Shown: positions 1-5,624 of the stretch, piece after piece
Layout: each line of letters starts with the position of its first letter
Numbering within the stretch: the stretch's first letter is position 1
Origin: SIG598 sp045538015
GTDB lineage: Bacteria; Bacillota; Clostridia; Oscillospirales; Acutalibacteraceae
Assembly (NCBI GenBank): GCA_045538015.1
Contig: JAZSQO010000084.1
Location: forward strand, 1-7,508
Length of the DNA stretch: 7,508 bases
Direction: 5' to 3'
Notes under the pieces: generated by a model
The model's input: only the letters and a program-made list of their open reading frames with translations
Told to the model about the DNA's origin: nothing
Databases searched by the model: none
Translations under genes and position numbers: made by a program

Positions 1-126
1 GGGCTGGCGCCCGCCTAGGAGGCAGACGAAGTATGGCGCAAATCAGTCCGTTTGCAACTAAATATTTCTATTAAATAATAGTATTACGGGTCGCGGGCTT
101 TGAATCAGATTTCTTCCGGCAAACAA
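1..126. other. Non-coding stretch downstream of rfbB
   Basis: No supportable gene was found here on either strand; the only open frames are short and lack a convincing ribosome binding site. The left part is GC-rich, and the middle (about 55-88) is strikingly AT-rich. A small perfect hairpin lies at 69-82 (CTATT, loop AAAT, AATAG). It sits downstream of the rfbB stop on the minus strand, but it is too weak and lacks a T-tract, so I do not call it a terminator. The abrupt composition change could mean a dispersed intergenic repeat or the edge of a contig. Confidence 0.4.
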
Positions 127-1146
127 TCACCGATTGCCGTACATTTTTTCATAATAGTCCTGATACTCTCCGTTGATGATGGTCTCCCACCACTCCCGGT
201 GCTCCAGATACCAGTCGATGGTCTTTTTTATTCCGTCGGCAAAGGCGGTCTCCGGGAGCCAGCCCAGCTCGCTGTGTATCTTGGCCGGGTCGATAGCGTA
301 GCGCATATCGTGACCCTTCCGGTCGGTCACATAGGTGATGAGGCTCTCCGGCTTGTCCAGCGCCTGACAGATGAGCTTTACGATGTCGATGTTGCGCATC
401 TCGTTGTGGCCGCCGATGTTGTACACCTCGCCGATCCTGCCGCCGTGGATAATGAGGTCTATGGCCCGGCAGTGATCGTCCACATACAGCCAGTCACGCA
501 CATTGATGCCCTGACCGTACACGGGCAGAGGCTTGTCGTTGAGGGCGTTGGCGATCATCAGGGGAATGAGCTTTTCCGGGAACTGATAGGGGCCGTAGTT
601 GTTGGAGCAGCGGCTTATGGTCACCGGCAGACCGTAGGTGCGGTAGTAGGCCATGACCAGCATATCAGCCGCCGCCTTGGAGCTGCTGTAGGGACTGCTG
701 GGGCAGATGGGTGTGCCCTCCGTAAAGAGCAGGTCGGGACGGTCGAGGGGAAGGTCGCCGTACACCTCGTCGGTGGAAACCTGATGGAAACGCACCATTC
801 CGTGCTTGCGGCAGGCGTCCATGAGCACCGAGGCACCGATGATATTGGCCTGCAGGAAGGCTGAGGGATCCTCTATGGAGCGGTCAACATGGCTTTCGGC
901 GGCGAAGTTGACCACCACATCGGGCCGCTCCTCCTCAAAAAGGCTTTCTATGGCCTTCTGGTCGCATATGTCCGCCTTGACGAATCTGAAGCGGCTGTCC
1001 TCCATCACCGGAGCCAGCGTCATCAGGTTGCCGGCGTAGGTCAGCTTGTCCACGCAGATCACCCGGTAATCCGGGTGGTGCTCCAGCAGGTAAAAAATAA
1101 AGTTGCTTCCTATAAAACCGGCTCCTCCGGTAACTATAACAGTCAT
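127..1146 (-). CDS. rfbB: dTDP-glucose 4,6-dehydratase
   Basis: This is a cytoplasmic NAD-dependent dehydratase converting dTDP-D-glucose to dTDP-4-dehydro-6-deoxy-D-glucose, the second step toward dTDP-L-rhamnose and other deoxysugars of cell-surface polysaccharide. The 339-residue length is normal for the family. It is an extended short-chain dehydrogenase/reductase. The N-terminal Rossmann motif TGGAGFIGSNF is at residues 6-16, AESHVDRSI at 83-91, the catalytic STDEVYG stretch at 124-130 (Asp126 and Glu127 are the expected acid/base pair), and the YxxxK active site at Tyr153-Lys157. The conserved RDWLYVDDH is at 218-226. The ATG start is preceded by AAAGGAG, seven bases upstream and inside the end of rfbA. 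The rfbA stop and this start are separated by one base, so translation is probably coupled. The epimerase and reductase genes rfbC and rfbD are not in the window. Confidence 0.96.
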   Translation of the reverse strand: MTVIVTGGAGFIGSNFIFYLLEHHPDYRVICVDKLTYAGNLMTLAPVMEDSRFRFVKADICDQKAIESLFEEERPDVVVNFAAESHVDRSIEDPSAFLQANIIGASVLMDACRKHGMVRFHQVSTDEVYGDLPLDRPDLLFTEGTPICPSSPYSSSKAAADMLVMAYYRTYGLPVTISRCSNNYGPYQFPEKLIPLMIANALNDKPLPVYGQGINVRDWLYVDDHCRAIDLIIHGGRIGEVYNIGGHNEMRNIDIVKLICQALDKPESLITYVTDRKGHDMRYAIDPAKIHSELGWLPETAFADGIKKTIDWYLEHREWWETIINGEYQDYYEKMYGNR

Positions 1147-1147
1147 G

Positions 1148-2017
1148 CTACTGCTCCTTTGCGATGGAAATGATATACTGGCCGTAGTCGGTCATGCGCA
1201 GGCTCTCGCCGATGGCCAGCAGCTGTTCTGACGTGATAAAGCCGCGCCGCCACGCGATCTCCTCGATGCAGGCCACATAAAAGCCCTGTCGGTTCTGTAT
1301 GGCCCGCACGAACTCGGCTGCCTGAAACATATTTTCCGGGGTGCCGGTATCCAGCCAGGTCATTCCGCGGCCGAACAGCCGCACCTTCAGCTCGCCCAGC
1401 TCAAGATAGGCGTTGTTCACCGCGGTGATCTCGATCTCGCCCCGGGCGGAGGGCTTTACATTCTTGGCTATCTCAACTACACGGTTGTCGTAGAAATAAA
1501 GGCCGGGAACGGCGTAGTTCGACTTGGGCTCCTCGGGCTTTTCCTCGATGGAGATGACATTTTGGTCGCTGTCAAACTCCACCACTCCGAAGGCGCGGGG
1601 ATCCTTCATGGGATAGCCGAAAATCGTGGCTCCGCTCTTCTGCTTCATGCACTGCCGGAGCACCCGGGTCAGATCCTGACCGTAGAATATGTTGTCGCCC
1701 AGAATGAGGCACACGCTGTCCCCGCCGATAAATTCCTCGCCCAGAATAAAGGCGTCGGCAAGGCCCCGGGGACTTTCCTGCACGGCGTAGGAGATAGCCG
1801 CGCCGATCTGGCTGCCGTCACCCAGCAGCGTTCGGTACACCGGGGTGTCCTCCGGCGTGGAGATGACCAGTATCTCCCGTATTCCGGCCAGCAGCAGCAC
1901 CGACAGGGGATAGTATATAAGCGGTTTATCGTATACGGAAAGAAGCTGCTTGGACACGGCCTTTGTCATGGGATAAAGGCGGGTGCCCTTTCCTCCCGCG
2001 AGGATTATTCCTTTCAA
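1148..2017 (-). CDS. rfbA: Glucose-1-phosphate thymidylyltransferase
   Basis: This enzyme joins glucose-1-phosphate and dTTP to give dTDP-glucose and pyrophosphate, the entry step of the dTDP-rhamnose pathway. The 289-residue length matches the usual ~290 of RmlA/RfbA. Visible signatures are the nucleotidyltransferase loop GGKGTRLYPMT (residues 8-18), the following SKQLL (22-26), KPLIYYPLS (31-39), ESPRGLADA (81-89), the metal-binding GDN (107-109), GEIEITAVN (193-201), WLDTGTPE (221-228), and the C-terminal EEIAWRRGFI (252-261). The start codon is TTG (bases 2017-2015), chosen because the protein begins exactly at the family N-terminus (KGIILAGG) and a strong AAAAGGAGAG lies six bases upstream. 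It is the first gene of the rfbA-rfbB operon, transcribed from a promoter at 2071-2098. Nothing looks truncated or degenerate. Confidence 0.96.
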   Translation of the reverse strand: MKGIILAGGKGTRLYPMTKAVSKQLLSVYDKPLIYYPLSVLLLAGIREILVISTPEDTPVYRTLLGDGSQIGAAISYAVQESPRGLADAFILGEEFIGGDSVCLILGDNIFYGQDLTRVLRQCMKQKSGATIFGYPMKDPRAFGVVEFDSDQNVISIEEKPEEPKSNYAVPGLYFYDNRVVEIAKNVKPSARGEIEITAVNNAYLELGELKVRLFGRGMTWLDTGTPENMFQAAEFVRAIQNRQGFYVACIEEIAWRRGFITSEQLLAIGESLRMTDYGQYIISIAKEQ

Positions 2018-2023
2018 TGCAAG

Positions 2024-2033
2024 CTCTCCTTTT
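2024..2033 (-). promoter_or_regulatory. Ribosome binding site fixing the rfbA TTG start
   Basis: On the minus strand the sequence AAAAGGAGAG is followed by six bases and then TTG. This near-consensus Shine-Dalgarno, together with the family N-terminus beginning immediately after the TTG, supports the non-ATG start. Confidence 0.75.
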
Positions 2034-2070
2034 CATCTGAAATGGGGGATAGAGCAAAAAATATATGTTT

Positions 2071-2098
2071 ATCATACCTTTTTCAGAAATATTGTCAA
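2071..2098 (-). promoter_or_regulatory. Sigma-A-type promoter of rfbAB
   Basis: The minus strand carries a perfect TTGACA (2098-2093), a 16-base spacer, and TATGAT (2076-2071), one mismatch from consensus. Transcription would begin near 2064, giving a leader of roughly 45 bases before the rfbA ribosome binding site and TTG start. This looks like a housekeeping promoter; no T-box or other leader structure fits in so short a leader. Confidence 0.8.
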
Positions 2099-2107
2099 CC
2101 TTTGGGG

Positions 2108-2120
2108 CGTAAAATTTACG
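2108..2120. repeat. Perfect 13-base palindrome upstream of the rfbAB promoter
   Basis: The sequence CGTAAA-A-TTTACG is a perfect inverted repeat with a single central base. It lies just upstream of the minus-strand -35 box and about 95 bases before the sigma factor start, where an operator or activator site for either divergent unit could sit. The site is short, and no regulator in the window is known to bind it. Confidence 0.35.
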
Positions 2121-2137
2121 AACCCGCCACATTAAGG

Positions 2138-2147
2138 GCGATATCGC
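2138..2147. repeat. 10-base palindrome in the divergent intergenic region
   Basis: GCGATATCGC is a perfect self-complementary decamer 68 bases before the sigma factor start. It is nested in a slightly larger imperfect arrangement in which CCCGC (2123-2127) could pair with GCGGG (2146-2150). It could be an operator, or chance in a GC-rich sequence. I could not identify a convincing promoter for the sigma gene: TATAAG at 2184-2189 lacks a matching -35 and would start transcription almost at the Shine-Dalgarno. Confidence 0.25.
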
Positions 2148-2197
2148 GGGTGATGTGTAATATTTCCCCGGAAAAGCTTACTGTATAAGTGAAGCGG

Positions 2198-2204
2198 AAA
2201 GGAA
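2198..2204 (+). promoter_or_regulatory. Ribosome binding site fixing the sigma factor TTG start
   Basis: AAAGGAA lies ten bases before TTG at 2215. An in-frame TGA stop sits at 2206-2208, so no start further upstream is possible. The next in-frame alternatives would delete part of sigma region 2. The TTG start is therefore close to forced. Confidence 0.7.
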
Positions 2205-2214
2205 GTGACCGTAT

Positions 2215-2772
2215 TTGAAGGATCACGAAATAACACAGCTGTTTCTTGAGCGCTCGGAGCAGGCTATCCCCAGTCTGATCCTTGAATACGGCGCGGCCAT
2301 CAGGCAGGTGTCCGCCGGGATCCTCCGGGATCCGCAGGATGTGGAGGAGTGCGTCAACGACACCTATCTGGAGGTCTGGAACCGCGTGCCGCCCCAGCGG
2401 CCACGGTCGCTGGGAGCCTTTGCCTGCCGGATTGCCCGAAATATCTCCCTGAACCGATATCACTACAACTCCGCCGGCAAGCGTGACGGCCGCTATGACA
2501 CCGCCCTCGACGAGCTGGCCGCGGCCATTCCCTCCGGGTCTACGGTGGAGTCGGAGTACGATGCCCGGGAGCTGGCTCAGTGCGTGAACCGCTTTCTCGC
2601 CGTGCTTTCCGAGGGCGACAGATACCTGTTCATGCAAAGATACTGGCTGGGCGCCTCTGTGTCCCATATTGCGCGGGATACCGGCTTATCTCCCCGCTCT
2701 GTATCGGTGCGTCTTTTCCGCGTTCGCGCAAGACTCAACAAATATCTCAGGAAAGAAGGGATCATGGAATGA
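2215..2772 (+). CDS. ECF-type RNA polymerase sigma factor
   Basis: This 185-residue, two-domain sigma-70 family protein is the right size for an extracytoplasmic-function type factor, lacking regions 1 and 3. Region 2 spans about residues 18-85: the acidic core-binding stretch DVEECVNDTYLEVW is at 42-55, and RIARNISLNRY, the promoter -10 recognition part, at 72-82. After a linker, region 4 covers about 120-178 with the helix-turn-helix around 148-172 (SVSHIARDTGLSPRSVSVRL), which would read the -35 element. The start is TTG. The final ATGGAATGA overlaps the next gene by four bases (ATGA), so the pair is translationally coupled. That is the usual arrangement of an ECF sigma factor with its anti-sigma factor, and the downstream product has the expected membrane topology. 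The inducing signal and target promoters cannot be read from the sequence. Autoregulation is common for such factors but no matching promoter was found. Confidence 0.9.
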   Translation: MKDHEITQLFLERSEQAIPSLILEYGAAIRQVSAGILRDPQDVEECVNDTYLEVWNRVPPQRPRSLGAFACRIARNISLNRYHYNSAGKRDGRYDTALDELAAAIPSGSTVESEYDARELAQCVNRFLAVLSEGDRYLFMQRYWLGASVSHIARDTGLSPRSVSVRLFRVRARLNKYLRKEGIME

Positions 2773-3830
2773 ACCGAAAGCTGGTGGGCGATATGCTGAG
2801 CCTTATCGACGAAAAATACATCGAGGAATGCGTCCTTCCCCGGGAAAACAAGCCATGCTTCTCTTCGGAAAGGAACAAGAAAATGAACGGAAACCGATTT
2901 TCACGGAAGAACGGAAAGAAAATACTCGTGATCGCTATCGCCGCCTGTCTGGTGCTCTCAGCGGTCGTAACCGCCGGTGCCGCCAATCTCTGGGGCATCC
3001 GGGAGCTTTCCGACCAGTCCGGCGCTCCGCTCCCCGAGGAGGCTTATGACTATATCCAGCCTCAGTCCGCCTCGGCTCAGAGCGAGGAATGGAGCTGCCG
3101 TGTGACCGAGTCACTCTGCGACCGCGGCAGCCTCACGGTGTCGGTGGCAGTCACCTGCTCGGAAAAGTATGTCCTCGCCCCTCCCGACGCCTCTCCCGGC
3201 GATTCCGCCGGAGCCGTGCTCGGAGCGGATTCCGGCCTGACGCTGGGCGAATACGCCGCCTCTCAGGGAAAAGAGCTGCTGTTCGTCAACGCCAGCCTGA
3301 TGAAAAACGAGGGCTTCGCGGTGGTCTCCGGTATGCTGCGCTTTGAGTATGTATCCGACTCCCACGCCGTTCTGCTGGCTCAGGCCGACATCGACTCGGA
3401 CGGCCCGGTGACCGAGGGCATATGCACGGTGTACCTCACCGACGCTCAGGGCAAACGAACCGAGCAGGCGCTGCCCTTTGACCTGTCCGAGGCTCCGGCC
3501 TCCGATTCCGTGGTGTTCGTCCCCGTTGATCCCGACGCCGTGGCCGGTGTGAAGGTCGGAAAGGCCGAGGTCACTCGCACTCCGCTGGGCATCAGCATAA
3601 TAATGGAAGAGACCGTCACCGACCACGACGCCTTTGGCCGCATGGAGTTTGTGTGCGAGCAGTTCCCCGGCTGCATGGGCGGCTCGGTTGCCGACGCCGA
3701 CGGCAACTGGCAGCTGGAGCTGAACGGCGGTCAGGGCGAGATCACCGACACACTGGCCATTCAGGTACGCGATTGCGCCACCGGCCAGCCCATCGGCGAA
3801 ATTCTCTTTGTCCCCGCCTCTCAGGATTGA
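2769..3830 (+). CDS. Probable membrane anti-sigma factor
   Basis: The start chosen is ATG 2769, which overlaps the sigma factor stop as ATGA and gives 353 residues. A longer frame running back to 2580 lies inside the sigma gene and is rejected. The N-terminal ~50 residues are cytoplasmic and include LIDEKYIEEC (residues 12-21), resembling the short motif seen at the start of ECF-associated membrane proteins in Clostridia. A basic stretch (36-51, RNKK and SRKNGKK) precedes one clear membrane helix at about 51-71 (KILVIAIAACLVLSAVVTAG). The rest, about 280 residues, would be outside the cell: acidic and beta-rich, with a possible second immunoglobulin-like unit from about 240 (VKVGKAEVTRTPLGISI). 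No zinc-binding HxxxCxxC motif is present, so it is not a ZAS-domain anti-sigma factor. The role as anti-sigma and sensor is inferred from context and topology; the extracellular domain has no recognised ligand. Confidence 0.75.
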   Translation: MNRKLVGDMLSLIDEKYIEECVLPRENKPCFSSERNKKMNGNRFSRKNGKKILVIAIAACLVLSAVVTAGAANLWGIRELSDQSGAPLPEEAYDYIQPQSASAQSEEWSCRVTESLCDRGSLTVSVAVTCSEKYVLAPPDASPGDSAGAVLGADSGLTLGEYAASQGKELLFVNASLMKNEGFAVVSGMLRFEYVSDSHAVLLAQADIDSDGPVTEGICTVYLTDAQGKRTEQALPFDLSEAPASDSVVFVPVDPDAVAGVKVGKAEVTRTPLGISIIMEETVTDHDAFGRMEFVCEQFPGCMGGSVADADGNWQLELNGGQGEITDTLAIQVRDCATGQPIGEILFVPASQD

Positions 3831-3864
3831 CAGAAAAATAACAATGAAAAGCCGCAAAAAACTC

Positions 3865-3893
3865 TTGACAACAGAAATCAAATGTGATAAAAG
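3865..3893 (+). promoter_or_regulatory. Promoter of the T-box operon
   Basis: A perfect TTGACA is at 3865-3870. The -10 is less clear: TAAAAG at 3888-3893 with 17-base spacing, or GATAAA at 3886-3891 with 15-base spacing. Transcription would start near 3900, just before the T-box leader. It lies 34 bases after the anti-sigma stop with no terminator between, so some read-through from the sigma operon is possible. Confidence 0.65.
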
Positions 3894-3899
3894 TAGTCT

Positions 3900-4183
3900 T
3901 AATCGAAAAACAACAAACACTGTGATGCGGAATAGTACGCAAAGGCTTTCGCCTTCAGAGAGATGCCGGATGGTGTGAGGCATCGGGAAAGCTCTGCCGA
4001 ACTCGCCGCGGAGTGGCTGCCGTGAACTTTATCAGTAGGGGCAGACGGGAACTCCCGTAACAGAGCGAAGATGTGTTGGCATCTGAGTGCATCCGATACG
4101 GATGAAGAAGAGTGGTACCGCGGAAGACAGCTTTTACAGCGCTTTCGTCTCTTTGGACTGACAAAGAGACGAAGGCGCTTTTT
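3900..4183 (+). ncRNA. T-box riboswitch leader, probably tRNA-Leu responsive
   Basis: This is a complete class I T-box leader that lets transcription continue when uncharged tRNA binds. Stem I: GCGG (3927-3930) pairs with CCGC (4006-4009); the loop-E element AGTA (3934-3937) faces GAA (3999-4001); GGCTTTC (3944-3950) pairs with GAAAGCT (3987-3993). The AGAGAG kink motif is at 3957-3962, capped by ATGCC/GGCAT (3963-3967/3979-3983) around the GGATGGTGTGA loop. The specifier is CTC (4002-4004, Leu) or, in the next register, TCG (4003-4005, Ser). Stem II-like pairings (CTGCC 4017-4021 with GGCAG 4040-4044; ACGGG/CCCGT 4045-4058) and a Stem III hairpin (4090-4104) follow. The T-box AGAGTGGTACCGCGG is at 4109-4123; its AGAG and GCG can pair with CGTCTCT (4146-4152) to form the antiterminator. 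The bulge TGGT reads ACCA, that is discriminator A73. This fits tRNA-Leu and disfavours tRNA-Ser, which usually has G73. Confidence 0.93.
4139..4183 (+). terminator. Intrinsic terminator of the T-box leader
   Basis: A 17-base-pair stem (4139-4155 with 4162-4178, a single G-U wobble and no mismatches) closes a GACTGA loop and is followed by five T residues (4179-4183). The left arm contains CGTCTCT, the same bases needed by the T-box antiterminator, so the two structures are mutually exclusive as expected for transcriptional attenuation. Confidence 0.95.
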
Positions 4184-4234
4184 GTCGTCGGTCTGCCTCA
4201 ATTATGATTTTAATTTCCGAAAGGAGTTTTTGAC

Positions 4235-5623
4235 ATGAAGAGAATCTACATCACCGACATCACTCTTAAAAAGCTTTCGCAGGATCGGGAGGCCGCTCTG
4301 CTTTTCCGTGAAAAGACCGCCATCGCCGCCTGCGCCGACTCCATCGGTTCCGACGCTGTTGAGCTCGCGCCCATCAAGAGCCTGCGCGAGGATACTATTA
4401 TATACAAGACCATCGCCCAGAAAGTCCGGGACGCCGTTCTGGCCATTCCGGTGGGCTTTGCCGTGGAAGGCGTCGCCGACGCGTGGGAATGCGTAAAGGA
4501 CGCCCAGCAGCCCCGCCTGCAGGTGGAGCTGCCCGTTTCCACCGTTCAGATGGAATACACCTATCACATGAAGTCCGATAAGATGCTCGCCCGTATCGCC
4601 GAGCTGACCAAGGCCGCCAAGGCTCTGTGCGGTGATGTTGAATTCTCCGCCCTCGACGCCACCCGCGCCGACGAGGATTTCCTCCTCGCCGCCGTGAAGG
4701 AGGCCGTTGCCAACGGCGCCGGAATGGTCACCGTGTGCGACGACGCCGGCGTTTCCCTCCCCGAGGAGATCGCCGCCCTTGTTGAAAAGGTCAAGGCCAC
4801 TGTCAGCGTTCCCGTTTTCGTTCAGGTCTCCGACCGCGTCGGAATGGCTGTTGCCTCGGCTGTGGCCGCTGTGGGCAAGGGCGCTGACGGACTCAAGTGC
4901 GCCATGGCCGGAAACGATGTTCTGCAGACCGGCAGACTCTCCGACGCCGTAAGGATCTGCTCGGCTCAGATCGGCGCCGAGACAAGACTCAACAACACCC
5001 GCATCCACGCCAGCATCGACGACCTGCTCGCCAGCCTGAACCACAGCGCCTACGAGACCGAGGTCACCGTGAGCGAGAAGAAGAAGATTCTGCTCGACTC
5101 GGACAGCACCATCGCTCAGGTCGCTCAGGCGGCTCAGGTGCTGGGCTATGACCTTTCCGATTCCGACTGCGGAAATGTTCACAAGGCTCTGCTGCGCGTG
5201 TGCGAGAAGAGAGACACCGTGGGCGCCAAGGAGCTGGAGGCTCTCATCGCCAGCTCCGCCATGCAGGCTCCCTCCACCTATCATCTGGAAAGCTACACCA
5301 CCACCAGCAGCAACCTTGCCAGCTCCATGTCTCAGGTCACCCTCACCTGCAACGGTGAGAGTCTCTGCGGCGTGAGCACCGGAGACGGCCCCGTTGACTC
5401 CGCCTTCCGCGCCATCGAGCAGTGCATCGGCCACCACTACGAGCTGGATGACTTCCAGGTCCAGTCGGTGACCGAAGGAAAGGAAGCCCTCGGCTCGGCT
5501 CTCGTTCGCCTGCGCAACAACGGCAAGCTCTATTCCGGCAACGGCACCTCGGCGGACATCGTCGCCGCCAGCATCAGAGCGTACATCAACGCCCTGAACA
5601 AGATCGTTTTTGAGGAGGAATAA
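4235..5623 (+). CDS. LeuA-like protein with degenerate catalytic barrel and intact regulatory domain
   Basis: This 462-residue relative of 2-isopropylmalate/homocitrate synthases is shorter than typical bacterial LeuA (~510). The ATG follows AAAGGAG by eight bases and lies 51 bases after the T-box terminator. Residues 1-240 resemble the HMGL-like TIM barrel, with family landmarks such as FSALDATRADEDFL (137-150), a DTVG-like DDAG (169-172), and GMAVASAVAAVGKGAD (203-218). The active site is rewritten. The N-terminal DTTLRDGEQ is DITLKKLSQ (8-16), losing the catalytic Arg and metal-binding Asp (now Lys12, Lys13). The metal-binding HxHND is QVSDR (197-201), and the GERAGN region is gone (AGNDVLQTG, 225-233). 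Residues 280-340 match the LeuA linker subdomain. Residues 345-460 keep the allosteric domain: GDGPVDSAFRAI (383-394), SVTEGKEALG (411-420), and TSADIVAASIRAYINALNKI (438-457). Probable role: a non-catalytic leucine-binding regulator or partner of the next protein. A new metal-independent reaction is possible. Confidence 0.85.
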   Translation: MKRIYITDITLKKLSQDREAALLFREKTAIAACADSIGSDAVELAPIKSLREDTIIYKTIAQKVRDAVLAIPVGFAVEGVADAWECVKDAQQPRLQVELPVSTVQMEYTYHMKSDKMLARIAELTKAAKALCGDVEFSALDATRADEDFLLAAVKEAVANGAGMVTVCDDAGVSLPEEIAALVEKVKATVSVPVFVQVSDRVGMAVASAVAAVGKGADGLKCAMAGNDVLQTGRLSDAVRICSAQIGAETRLNNTRIHASIDDLLASLNHSAYETEVTVSEKKKILLDSDSTIAQVAQAAQVLGYDLSDSDCGNVHKALLRVCEKRDTVGAKELEALIASSAMQAPSTYHLESYTTTSSNLASSMSQVTLTCNGESLCGVSTGDGPVDSAFRAIEQCIGHHYELDDFQVQSVTEGKEALGSALVRLRNNGKLYSGNGTSADIVAASIRAYINALNKIVFEEE

Positions 5624-5624
5624 C

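Noticed and set aside
100..864. 254-codon plus-strand open frame opposite rfbB
   Set aside because: It is antisense to a full-length, motif-perfect dTDP-glucose dehydratase; no ribosome binding site or family match.
2184..2189. TATAAG as a -10 box for the sigma factor gene
   Set aside because: There is no acceptable -35 at the right distance, and transcription would begin at the Shine-Dalgarno itself.
2580..2768. N-terminal extension of the anti-sigma frame into the sigma gene
   Set aside because: The sequence is already used by sigma region 4 in another frame. The ATG at 2769 with ATGA overlap gives the expected cytoplasmic start.
3111..3983. 290-codon open frame on the minus strand opposite the anti-sigma gene and T-box leader
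   Set aside because: It spans the T-box promoter and Stem I and has no motif; the plus strand is better explained by the coupled anti-sigma gene.
4070..4104. Paired short hairpins as a possible CRISPR-like or repeat unit
   Set aside because: They are the Stem III region of the T-box leader, with different sequences and no regular repeat spacing.
4235..5623. Calling this gene leuA
   Set aside because: Family membership is clear, but the catalytic Arg/Asp and metal-binding histidines are missing, so assigning isopropylmalate synthase activity would be misleading.
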